Of a stretch of 64,000 bases of DNA, positions 17,325-25,659 are shown piece by piece. The number at the start of each line of letters is the position of its first letter. The stretch's first letter is position 1. The notes beneath the pieces were generated by a model that saw nothing but the letters and a program-made list of their open reading frames with translations, made no database searches and had not been told where the DNA came from. The DNA lies in contig NZ_BMHE01000020.1 of assembly GCF_014640555.1 (NCBI RefSeq), forward strand, positions 1-64,000, given 5' to 3'. Position numbers and translations under genes: made by a program. The DNA comes from Paenibacillus marchantiophytorum. Its GTDB lineage: Bacteria; Bacillota; Bacilli; Paenibacillales; NBRC-103111.

Positions 17325-18413
17325 TTATTCTTGCCCTGTTGTAATTTTGGAGAATCTTTTGATCACTTCATTCTTGTTCGCTGCAGACCAGATAAAGTCG
17401 TAGTTCACAAGCTTGATATCTTTGGTTTGCGGCAGTCCTTCTACAGGAGCAACATCCTTACGCACGGAACGGCGTTTGAATTCTTTTTGAATCAACTCTT
17501 GCACATCTTTGCTGACAAGGAAATCAATGAATTGCTTGGCTTGACTTAAATTTTTGCTCCCTTTGATAATGGCTGCTGCATCTGGTACTGCTGATGTTCC
17601 TTCCGAAGGATACAGCACCCCGATCTTCGATCCGCCTTCAATATAGCGAATGGCGGCATCTTCCAATGTGATCCCGAGGGCAAATTCTTTGTCAGGCACC
17701 CCGCGCTGTACGAGGCTTGAGCTAGAGAGGAGCTTGCCATCCAAATTGGCGTTCAGCTTTTTCACATAATCCCAGCCTTTGCCGTCATCTCGGCCAAAAG
17801 CGGTTAACATCGTGATCAACTGTGTATAGGAGGAACCTGATTTAGCAGGATCGGCGTAAGCGATTTTGCCTTTCCACTTAGGGTCAAGCAAATCCTTCCA
17901 TGATTTAGGAAGATCATTCTCGCTGACAAGCTCTTTATTATACGTAATGACCATTGGCAAAGCATTAAAAGGTGTCCATACGTTAGTAACATCCACATAG
18001 GCCGGTAGAATATTGTCGATTTCCTTGGTTGTATAAGGCTCAAAGAATTGTTTGTAAGCCTCAAGCGAGTCCGCGCCGCCTGCCCAGAACACATCGCCTA
18101 ACGGATTCTGCGTTTCTGCCTGAACGCGCTTGAGCAGATCGCCGGTTCCTCCTGTAATTAGCTGTACTTCAATCCCTGTTCTGTCCTGAAATTCTTTAAT
18201 AATCGGATTATTAATTTCAGCGGCATTCGGTGAATAAAGTGTCAACTTGCCCTTACCAGCAGGTGCCGCGGTTGCCTTCGTCGTTCCTGCGTCTTTGGCA
18301 GACGGGGAGCTTGAAGCTGAACTTGCACCGCCTGTTGTGCTTGTCCCACATCCACTTACGATTGAAGCTAAAAGTACGGTTGCTGATACCCCTGTGATCC
18401 ACGTTTTTCTCAT
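17325..18413 (-). CDS. ABC substrate-binding lipoprotein, ferric/sugar-phosphate type
   Basis: A 362-aa lipoprotein with signal peptide and lipobox VSGCG (Cys22), followed by an FbpA/AfuA-like binding domain (LTLYSPNAAEINNPIIKEF at the start of the mature domain). Family members bind Fe(III), phosphonates or hexose/glycerate phosphates. No cluster of tyrosines typical of ferric binders is obvious to me, and an upstream YesM/YesN two-component pair is more usual for sugar-type ligands, so a phosphorylated sugar or organic phosphate is as likely as iron. First gene of the run 18413 to 12317. Confidence 0.88.
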   Translation of the reverse strand: MRKTWITGVSATVLLASIVSGCGTSTTGGASSASSSPSAKDAGTTKATAAPAGKGKLTLYSPNAAEINNPIIKEFQDRTGIEVQLITGGTGDLLKRVQAETQNPLGDVFWAGGADSLEAYKQFFEPYTTKEIDNILPAYVDVTNVWTPFNALPMVITYNKELVSENDLPKSWKDLLDPKWKGKIAYADPAKSGSSYTQLITMLTAFGRDDGKGWDYVKKLNANLDGKLLSSSSLVQRGVPDKEFALGITLEDAAIRYIEGGSKIGVLYPSEGTSAVPDAAAIIKGSKNLSQAKQFIDFLVSKDVQELIQKEFKRRSVRKDVAPVEGLPQTKDIKLVNYDFIWSAANKNEVIKRFSKITTGQE

Positions 18414-18564
18414 TTTGTCGACCTCCGTTTGATGTAAGGTTTATTAACAATTCCTTATGATTTAACTATACGGATTACGCTTTAACTACACAATGCGACG
18501 AAATTTCCTAATTGTTTAAAAAAATGATCACTTTGTAACCGAATTCATTTGGATGACCATAGAA

Positions 18565-18591
18565 AAGCCCACCTTCAAACACGGTGGGCTT
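18565..18591. terminator. Terminator after the YesN-type regulator
   Basis: Perfect 9-bp stem AAGCCCACC / GGTGGGCTT with a 9-nt loop; T-rich on both sides, so it can act in both directions. It separates the two-component operon from the importer operon. Confidence 0.85.
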
Positions 18592-18634
18592 CTTTTTCAA
18601 TGTACGTTTTACTTACATATATGTGCCATTCAAG

Positions 18635-19879
18635 CTAATTGTATCCGCGACCATTGCGAAATTCGGTCGGTGTTTTCCCGGTATATTTCCGAAAAATTTG
18701 ACTGAAATATCTGGCATCCTGATAGCCGACAGATACCGAAACCTCGTTGATCCTAGCATCAGGAAGACCTAGTAGCTGTTTGGCTTGCTCCATCCTAATT
18801 TGCGTCACATAGTCAATGAAGCTCGTTCCGACGCGTTTGCGAAACAAGCGACTGAAGTGAGCTTCACTCATATGAAGCAGGGCAGCCAGCTTGCTTAACG
18901 AAATATCCTCGGCAAATCGACTTTGAATGTAGGCTTCAATCTGCCGGAAATTGTCCGCGTTAGGAAGTGCAGCTTGCCCTGTCCACTGCAGAATGTCACC
19001 GAATTCACTGATAGTTTGCTCCGCTCCGGGCCTTTTATTCCGCAGCGCAACCGAAGCTTCACGAAACGCCGTGCGCATATGTTCTTGCTTGTGATATGTC
19101 AGGCTTACGCCAAAACTCAATTCAAAATTGCCTTCGTACGCAGCCGCGATCTGCCGTAGATGCAGAATGATGTCGCCTGAACCATTGAGCATGATAAACG
19201 CTATCCGACTCTCATCGAATTGTATCGCTCTATTCAAGCTGCGGCTTTCCATTAACCCAACCACTTTATGCCACAGGGACATGCCTGGCGGGTTATTGAG
19301 TAGTCTCGCATCAACTTCAGTAAGCACAACGCGAAAACCTTCCTTCTCCAACTGACAGCCACGCAGCAGTTCCTCCAGCATTATGGAGGATGCATCATCC
19401 GCAATCCCAAGCATCTGATCATGCAGCAATTTCTGCATAATTAAGACCTGACCTTGCTCCAATTGTTCATGGAGATTCTGCAGCGTTGCAGCATGATCTC
19501 TGCTTTTGCCTATTTGTTCGCACACACGAGCGACGACCTTGATCAACTCATCGGGGTTCGTTGGCTTCAGCACGAAATCAGAAGCCTGCAATTTAATGGC
19601 CTGCTGCGCATAAGAGAAGTCATCGAAGCCCGTCAAGAAAATAACCATTAATTGCGGCAGCAAACTGCGCGCCTGAGCGACCAGGCTCAGCCCATCCATC
19701 CCTGGCATCCGAATATCGGTAATCAGAATGTCAGGCTTATGTTCCAGCACAACCTGCAAAGCCTCTTCCCCGTTAGCCGCTTCTGCCACAATGCTGCAGC
19801 CGATGTCTGCCCAATCTACGGTTTGTTTCAAACCCTCACGAATCAGCCATTCGTCATCCGCAATAACGATTCTATACAT
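18635..19879 (-). CDS. Response regulator, YesN/AraC type
   Basis: A 414-aa response regulator. The receiver domain (1-120) has the acidic pair D8-D9, phosphoacceptor Asp55 in ITDIRMPGMDG and the conserved Lys in VLKPTNP. A linker follows, then an AraC-type double helix-turn-helix at about 310-414 (ISLSKLAALLHMSEAHFSRLFRK, ending in KYTGKTPTEFRN). Its start overlaps the kinase stop by 8 bp. It probably activates the ABC importer genes just downstream. Confidence 0.95.
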   Translation of the reverse strand: MYRIVIADDEWLIREGLKQTVDWADIGCSIVAEAANGEEALQVVLEHKPDILITDIRMPGMDGLSLVAQARSLLPQLMVIFLTGFDDFSYAQQAIKLQASDFVLKPTNPDELIKVVARVCEQIGKSRDHAATLQNLHEQLEQGQVLIMQKLLHDQMLGIADDASSIMLEELLRGCQLEKEGFRVVLTEVDARLLNNPPGMSLWHKVVGLMESRSLNRAIQFDESRIAFIMLNGSGDIILHLRQIAAAYEGNFELSFGVSLTYHKQEHMRTAFREASVALRNKRPGAEQTISEFGDILQWTGQAALPNADNFRQIEAYIQSRFAEDISLSKLAALLHMSEAHFSRLFRKRVGTSFIDYVTQIRMEQAKQLLGLPDARINEVSVSVGYQDARYFSQIFRKYTGKTPTEFRNGRGYN

Positions 19880-21686
19880 ACGTATCTACCTCCGACGGAT
19901 GAGTAATGACGGGAATACGCAGAAGCACCTTTGTACCCACCCCAACTTCACTTTCAATGCCAAGCTGATAGGAAGATCCAAAGTGCAGCGCAAGGCGTCG
20001 TCTCAAGTTGCTCAGTCCGATACCCGTCTTCCCTTCACGATCAGAGATATAGCTATCATCCTCAGCTAACGTCGCCAGCTTCCACTGGGCAATGCCTACC
20101 CCATTATCCTCCACGATGATTTGCACCCAATTGTCCACACGCTTCCCCTCAATCTTCAGAAAACCAGAGCCTTTCTTCATCTCAAGCCCATGGCTGATTG
20201 CATTTTCCACAATCGGTTGAATCAATAGCTTAGGAACGTACAGATCAAGAATATCCTCATGAATGTGCAGCTGCACTTCAATTTTGTCCCGGTATCTGAC
20301 CTCCTGGATTTTCAAATAGTTATGAATTTGCTTGAGATCTTCGCGAATTTGGATAATAGGATGACCTCGGTTAATACTGAAACGCAGTAGCTCGCCCAAA
20401 GCGACAGCCGTATTACTGATCGTTTCTATTCGGTGGATGCGCGCCATCCAATTAATCGAATCTAGCGCATTGTACAGAAAGTGCGGAGTAAACTGTGCTT
20501 GGATCGCTTTGAGCTCCGCCTCCTGCACCTTCAATTGCTTCGCATAAATTTGATCGATCAAATGTTTGATCCGCTGCAGCATTTTATTAAAACTCAAGCC
20601 TAAATGTCCAACCTCATCCTGATATTTCGAAGTAAACACCACATCCAGATTCCCTTTCTCCACATCCTTCATCAATAACCTAAGCTTGCGAAGCGGACGA
20701 GTAATATATTCAGCTAGTAAATAAGCAAGACAATAGGAAATCAACATCCCGGACAAAACAATGAATATCGTCAAATTGCGAATACTTGAACTCTCTTGCG
20801 TCAAAGCATTGACGGGAATCACGCTTACAAGCTTGAAGCCCGAAGTGTCTGAGGTGTCATAAATCACCATGTTATCGGATTGGCTGTCCTTTACTTGGTT
20901 GCGGAAAAAGCCTTTCTTTCCTTGCAGCACTTCCGTCATATAAGGCTTGTCAAGGCGAGTCCCAACCTGCTGTTTATAAGGCAAGCTGGAGATTATATAC
21001 CCATTGCTATCAAGCAAATAAACCTCTCCACCTGGATATTGATGAGCCTTATCGTACTTATAGGCGAGCGCAGGCTCCATAATATTGACAACAAAATACC
21101 CCAGCGGCAAGCCCGATCCGACCTGCTTCAACTGGCGCCCAGAGCTAAGCACCGCACCGTAATCCTCCATCTTTTTCAGCGAGTAATTCGTATCCCAGAC
21201 AACACTGCCTCCGGCCATCCTTGCTTTGCGGATAAGCCCCCAATTCGGATTATAGTCACGATACACATTGGGCAGTAAATCCCCGGTAAAATATCGATCA
21301 CCATTTTCTCCAAGCACATACAATTCGATATCCCATACCTTGAAACCTAGAAAGCTTTTTAATATTTGATTTACCGTCTGTTCATCCTGGTATTTCTCTT
21401 GCATGCTGCGGTCTGAGGGCTTCGCCAAAATCTTCTGAATGTCTCTATTGCTGTAAATATACATGGATAATTGCTCAATATCTTTCACGAAATAGGTTAA
21501 ACTGTAGTTTACTTGCGATAAGTTTTCCAAAATAATTTCACAGGCTTTAATCTGAATTTCACTGGATGCCTTCCGATAAGAGAACGTTCCCAAAAACGCA
21601 AGCGGTATGACGGCGATGATAAGAAGCAGCAGCGTCAGCTTCGTTTTTAGCTCCAATGCATGCAATCGCCTACTCCACTGAGCCAC
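19872..21686 (-). CDS. Sensor histidine kinase, YesM type
   Basis: A 604-aa membrane kinase: TM1 about 15-36, an extracytoplasmic Cache-like sensor domain, TM2 about 304-326, HAMP 327-379, a His_kinase domain with phosphoacceptor His402 in QFTPHFLYN, and a HATPase domain (NAISHG, VEDNGVGI, GIGLSNLRRRL). Paired with the YesN-type regulator by an 8-bp overlap. Partner importers are immediately downstream, so the stimulus is probably the imported substrate. Confidence 0.95.
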   Translation of the reverse strand: MAQWSRRLHALELKTKLTLLLLIIAVIPLAFLGTFSYRKASSEIQIKACEIILENLSQVNYSLTYFVKDIEQLSMYIYSNRDIQKILAKPSDRSMQEKYQDEQTVNQILKSFLGFKVWDIELYVLGENGDRYFTGDLLPNVYRDYNPNWGLIRKARMAGGSVVWDTNYSLKKMEDYGAVLSSGRQLKQVGSGLPLGYFVVNIMEPALAYKYDKAHQYPGGEVYLLDSNGYIISSLPYKQQVGTRLDKPYMTEVLQGKKGFFRNQVKDSQSDNMVIYDTSDTSGFKLVSVIPVNALTQESSSIRNLTIFIVLSGMLISYCLAYLLAEYITRPLRKLRLLMKDVEKGNLDVVFTSKYQDEVGHLGLSFNKMLQRIKHLIDQIYAKQLKVQEAELKAIQAQFTPHFLYNALDSINWMARIHRIETISNTAVALGELLRFSINRGHPIIQIREDLKQIHNYLKIQEVRYRDKIEVQLHIHEDILDLYVPKLLIQPIVENAISHGLEMKKGSGFLKIEGKRVDNWVQIIVEDNGVGIAQWKLATLAEDDSYISDREGKTGIGLSNLRRRLALHFGSSYQLGIESEVGVGTKVLLRIPVITHPSEVDTYV

Positions 21687-21797
21687 TCATCTTCCTCCTC
21701 CACTCTTCTTCAATTTCTATTTTTCTTATCATAACGACTAGTCTTTATTTAAGCAATATGACCAAGTGCCCGCCACAGCCCTGACTCTATACATCCA

Positions 21798-21828
21798 TGC
21801 ATAAAATATCAATAGTAAATGGATACTA
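21798..21828 (+). promoter_or_regulatory. Candidate sigma-G/sigma-F promoter of the germination operon
   Basis: TGCATA (21798-21803), an 18-bp spacer and GATACTA (21822-21828), close to the forespore sigma-G pattern TGAATA-N18-CATACTA. The leader would be very short (about 10 nt), which favours the ATG at 21847 over the GTG at 21838. Confidence 0.45.
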
Positions 21829-21846
21829 AGGATAAAGGTGGTAGGA

Positions 21847-23313
21847 ATGAAATTACCGGGTTCTGTTGATATTTTCGAAGAAACACTAACGAAGCTGCAG
21901 CTTAATTGTGCAGATCTTATTGTTAAGCACGCCAAAGATGACCTAACTATCATTTATTTCGGGAATTTAGCTGACCCCAATCTCGTTAACAGTCAACTGC
22001 TCAGCGCGCTGCAGCACATCAAGCTGGAACCATTCACGATGGAAGACCTCTGTCCATTAATTCCTGTGGGTCTGACTGTCCTCACGTGTGAAATGGAACA
22101 AGCCATTACCTCGCTGCTTCGCGGTTGGACCGTGGTTTACAAAGCTGGATATTCCGATGCCATACTGGTTAATACCGCTAAACCACCGGAACGCACACCA
22201 TCCATCGCCGAAATCGAAACGAATGTGATCGGGCCGCAAATTGGCTTCACCGAATCCATCGAGACGAATTTGGGGATTGTTCGCAGTTATATCGCCAATG
22301 AAAACCTATGTAATGAATCGTTGGAAATTGGCGTAAAAACGAAGACACAGGTGCAATTGCTGTACTTGAGCGATGTAGCAGAGGAGCAGACGGTCAATAC
22401 GCTGCGCCAACGAATCACAGACCTCGAAATAGACGGAGTCATCGGAAGTTCCCTGCTGGTTCAGTTTATTGAAGATAATTCCATGTCGATCTTCCCGCAA
22501 TTGATCTTAACCGAACGACCTGATCGAGTGGGCTTTAGCTTATTGGAGGGTAAAGTAGTTCTCCTTGTCAACGGCAGCAATTTTGCCATCGTAGGACCGA
22601 GCACCTTCCTTGATTTTTTCAAATCACCGGAAGATCATTACCTGCATTGGAATATTGCCGTATTCATCCGAGGATTGAGGTTTCTAGCTATCTTCATCTC
22701 GATCCTTATGACACCCGCTTATGTGGCAGCTTTAACCTTCCATTATGAGGTCATTCCGCCGAGTCTGCTCGTTCCATTAGCCCAGTCGCGTTCCAAAGTA
22801 CCCTTTCCGCCTTTGTTTGAATCGTTATTTCTGGAGATTACGATTGAATTACTGAGGGAAGCAGGGGCTAGACTGCCTACTAAAGTAGGGCAAACGATGG
22901 GTATCGTAGGCGGTATTGTTATTGGACAAGCGGCCGTTCAGGCGGGTTTCACAAGCAATATTCTGATTATGATTGTTGCCTTGGCTGCTCTATCATCATT
23001 TACAACACCGATTTATTTAATGGGCATCAGTATCCGTTTCGTTCGTTTTCCGATGATTATTACAGCGGGGATTTGGGGTGGTATCGGCATCGTGTTCACG
23101 ATTAGTTTGTTGATCATCCATCTTTTACGTCAAACAAGTCTGGGACATCCGTATTTGCACCCGATCTTTCCACCACGATGGCGGGACCTGATGGATACCG
23201 TTTTCCGACTTCCTTTTCCAATGCTCTCCGGACGTTCTACCTTTACCCGCATGCCGAATAAGCAAAGATTCAATAAGGAACAAGCGAAGCAGAAAAAAGA
23301 CATTGACGAGTAG
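21847..23313 (+). CDS. gerKA: Spore germinant receptor subunit A, GerAA/GerKA family
   Basis: A 488-aa inner spore membrane protein. The N-terminal half is a soluble domain with family motifs (FGNLADPNLVNSQLL-like segment, GFTESIETNLGIVRSYI); the C-terminal half has about five membrane helices (FLAIFISILMTPAYVAAL, then PFPPLFESLFLEITIELLREAGARLP). GerA-type A subunits act with B and C subunits to sense nutrients in the dormant spore. I prefer ATG 21847 (AGGTGG six nucleotides upstream); GTG at 21838 is possible. First gene of a three-gene operon. The symbol gives the family only; the germinant is not predictable. Confidence 0.93.
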   Translation: MKLPGSVDIFEETLTKLQLNCADLIVKHAKDDLTIIYFGNLADPNLVNSQLLSALQHIKLEPFTMEDLCPLIPVGLTVLTCEMEQAITSLLRGWTVVYKAGYSDAILVNTAKPPERTPSIAEIETNVIGPQIGFTESIETNLGIVRSYIANENLCNESLEIGVKTKTQVQLLYLSDVAEEQTVNTLRQRITDLEIDGVIGSSLLVQFIEDNSMSIFPQLILTERPDRVGFSLLEGKVVLLVNGSNFAIVGPSTFLDFFKSPEDHYLHWNIAVFIRGLRFLAIFISILMTPAYVAALTFHYEVIPPSLLVPLAQSRSKVPFPPLFESLFLEITIELLREAGARLPTKVGQTMGIVGGIVIGQAAVQAGFTSNILIMIVALAALSSFTTPIYLMGISIRFVRFPMIITAGIWGGIGIVFTISLLIIHLLRQTSLGHPYLHPIFPPRWRDLMDTVFRLPFPMLSGRSTFTRMPNKQRFNKEQAKQKKDIDE

Positions 23314-23327
23314 ACGGGTGATAGCCA

Positions 23328-24437
23328 ATGGAAATCTCGGATAAACCGAGGAAAGGACTACTATTTCAAGCTTTCTTACTTGTCTTTGTCATAAGTAAGG
23401 CTCAATTGGGCGTAGGTGTACTGGGATTCCAGCGCGTTATTTTTAAATCATCGGGCCATGATGCCTGGATCTCGGTCATCTTAGCCGGTTTGCTTACACA
23501 TCTTTCCATATGGTTGATGATTCGCACGCTGGCGCATTATGATTCCGCGGACTTGTTTGGCATTCATTATGCCCTATTCGGAAAATGGGTAGGACGGCTT
23601 CTAAGCCTCGCCTTTATGACCTATTTCGCATTCTACGTCTTAACGATCTCCCATACGTATATCGAAACTGTGCAGTCGTGGATCTTCTCCGATTTCCCGA
23701 CATGGCTCCTTATGCTGCTACTTATCATGCTAATCGCCTATGGGGTGACTGGCGGAATTCGAGTAATTATTGGCGTGTGTCTGTTTGGTTTTGCAGGTTG
23801 GATCGTAACCACCCTATTTTTTTATGCGGCGGTGCAGCATGCCCATTGGAGTTTTTTGCTGCCGATCATGGAAGCTACCCCCTCTCAGGTGTTAGAAGGA
23901 GCGAGCAAGATGCCGCTGACGGTCGCTGGGTTCGAGATCATCTTCTTTCTGTACCCGTTTATTCGCGACCCGCAAAATACGAATCGCTACGCACAAATCG
24001 GCGTACTTTTAAGCAACCTGTTTTATTTGTTCGTTATGACCATCTCGATCGTGTACTACAGTCAAAATCAGATGCCAAAAACGATTTGGGCTACTTTCAG
24101 CTTTTTGAAAATTATCCGTTTTCCGTTCCTTGAACGCTTCGAATACATTGCTATTCCAATTTGGATGCTGATTCTTGTATGCAATTTGATGCTATTCACA
24201 TGGGTCATTTTACGCGGAATGAAGCGTGTTTTTCAAATAAATCAAAAGCGGTCGCTAGCCGTGTTCTGTGTCCTTCTCTTCGCTTCCTCCTTTCTGTTCC
24301 ATAAACATGGACAAGTATACAAGATGAATTCCCTCATGAACTCCGTGTCGACCTATGTGATCTTGTACTATCCCCCCCTTCTTTTTCTACTGGTGAAAAC
24401 CGTGCATGCCATTAAGAAAAGAGCCCTTCTTCGCTAG
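23328..24437 (+). CDS. gerKB: Spore germinant receptor subunit B, GerAB/GerKB family
   Basis: A 369-aa integral membrane protein with about 10 helices, belonging to the amino-acid/polyamine/organocation-like spore permease family. It opens with the short charged segment and FQAFLLVFVISKAQLGVGVLGF, typical of GerB subunits, which form the germinant-binding part of the receptor. It starts 14 bp after the A-subunit stop and is followed after 24 bp by the C subunit. Confidence 0.93.
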   Translation: MEISDKPRKGLLFQAFLLVFVISKAQLGVGVLGFQRVIFKSSGHDAWISVILAGLLTHLSIWLMIRTLAHYDSADLFGIHYALFGKWVGRLLSLAFMTYFAFYVLTISHTYIETVQSWIFSDFPTWLLMLLLIMLIAYGVTGGIRVIIGVCLFGFAGWIVTTLFFYAAVQHAHWSFLLPIMEATPSQVLEGASKMPLTVAGFEIIFFLYPFIRDPQNTNRYAQIGVLLSNLFYLFVMTISIVYYSQNQMPKTIWATFSFLKIIRFPFLERFEYIAIPIWMLILVCNLMLFTWVILRGMKRVFQINQKRSLAVFCVLLFASSFLFHKHGQVYKMNSLMNSVSTYVILYYPPLLFLLVKTVHAIKKRALLR

Positions 24438-24461
24438 GATGATTTACGAGGAGTGAAATAC

Positions 24462-25583
24462 GTGAGAAAACGCTTTTGTCTAACTATGTTGTTGAGCACA
24501 ACCGTTTTGTTCTCGGGATGTGTCAAACCATCCATTTTGGAAAACTTGGCACTCGGCATTATTATCGGGTATGACGCTCTGGAGAACGAACGCATACTGA
24601 CAACCTCAGTTTTGCAAAAAATCGATCCAAGCGCCCGAGAAAAGACGCAGGTCGTAGCTAGTACAGCTTTTACCAGTAAAGGTTCGCGCATTTCTTCGAA
24701 TCGAGAGCTGAGCAAAAATTTGGTTGGCGGGCAGGTGCGAGTCGTCATGTACGGCAAAAAACTTGCCTCCAAAGGGATCATCGATATGGTTGATACGTTA
24801 TCCCGTGACCCCACCCTTGGCGATATGATTTACCTATGCGTAAGCGATGATGAAGCTTCACACATTTTAACCCATCGCTATCGGGAAATTTCTAATATTG
24901 GCATGTACCTTTATGAAAATTTAAAACAAAATTCAGAGCGGGAGGAACTCCCTTCCCCAACTCTGCAAGATTTTCTGCGTGATTATTACAGTGTAGGCAA
25001 AGATCCCGTTATACCTCTGCTGAAACGAAGGGGAAACGAGGTTTATATCAAGGGCCTCGCTTTATTTCATGATGACCGCATGGTCCATGAAGCTTCGCCA
25101 CGACAAGGATTCCTGCTTAAAGTAATTTGCAATACCAAGAAGGCGGGATACTACGAGCTGATTGTTGGCACCGAAAAGTTAGCGCAGTATTTGGAACATC
25201 CAGATACAGAGGTCAAGCTTGTCTTTGCCAATGCGCGAAGCAGCAGTTCCATTAAGCTTCTTGACACGAAAAAGCCAGAGTTTGCATTATCAGTGTCCAT
25301 CCTTGGCGATCTACAAGAAATCTCCGTCCCCTATCCACTTGACAAGGCCGAAGCCATTGCTGCGCTGCAGCAAGAAATCGAAAAGAAACTCAAGAAGGAA
25401 ATAGAAGCCTTCCTGACTAGTTTGCAGACGAATGAATCGGATGCTGTTGGGTTCGGTGAGGTTTATCGCTCTCACATCAGAAACGCAAAGCTAACCAAAG
25501 ACAAGTGGCATCTCATGTTCAAAGAAGCAAAAATCAACGTGCACGTAAAATTCAATCTGCGGCATACCGGTGCTATCGAGTGA
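24462..25583 (+). CDS. gerKC: Spore germinant receptor lipoprotein C, GerAC/GerKC family
   Basis: A 373-aa lipoprotein. The signal peptide ends in LFSGC (lipid-modified Cys20), and the rest matches the GerC layout (ILENLALGIIIGYDAL, VRVVMYGKKLASKGI, and a C-terminal three-domain fold). I chose the GTG at 24462 because GAGGAG is 8 nt upstream; the GTG at 24453 lies on top of that ribosome binding site. Last gene of the receptor operon, followed by a terminator. Confidence 0.92.
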   Translation: MRKRFCLTMLLSTTVLFSGCVKPSILENLALGIIIGYDALENERILTTSVLQKIDPSAREKTQVVASTAFTSKGSRISSNRELSKNLVGGQVRVVMYGKKLASKGIIDMVDTLSRDPTLGDMIYLCVSDDEASHILTHRYREISNIGMYLYENLKQNSEREELPSPTLQDFLRDYYSVGKDPVIPLLKRRGNEVYIKGLALFHDDRMVHEASPRQGFLLKVICNTKKAGYYELIVGTEKLAQYLEHPDTEVKLVFANARSSSSIKLLDTKKPEFALSVSILGDLQEISVPYPLDKAEAIAALQQEIEKKLKKEIEAFLTSLQTNESDAVGFGEVYRSHIRNAKLTKDKWHLMFKEAKINVHVKFNLRHTGAIE

Positions 25584-25596
25584 AGCATAATGCAAA

Positions 25597-25636
25597 GAGG
25601 CTGTCTCCAAAGGTTGAAAACCTGGTGAGCAGCCTC
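25597..25636. terminator. Terminator after the germination operon, recurring type
   Basis: Stem GAGGCTG / CAGCCTC with an inner AGGTT/AACCT pair. The 18-nt stretch GCTGTCTCCAAAGGTTGA (25600-25617) is identical to that in the hairpin after the sulfatase gene (53903-53920). It lies between two convergent transcripts. Confidence 0.7.
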
Positions 25637-25659
25637 CATTTTCACTTCACCTTACTCCA

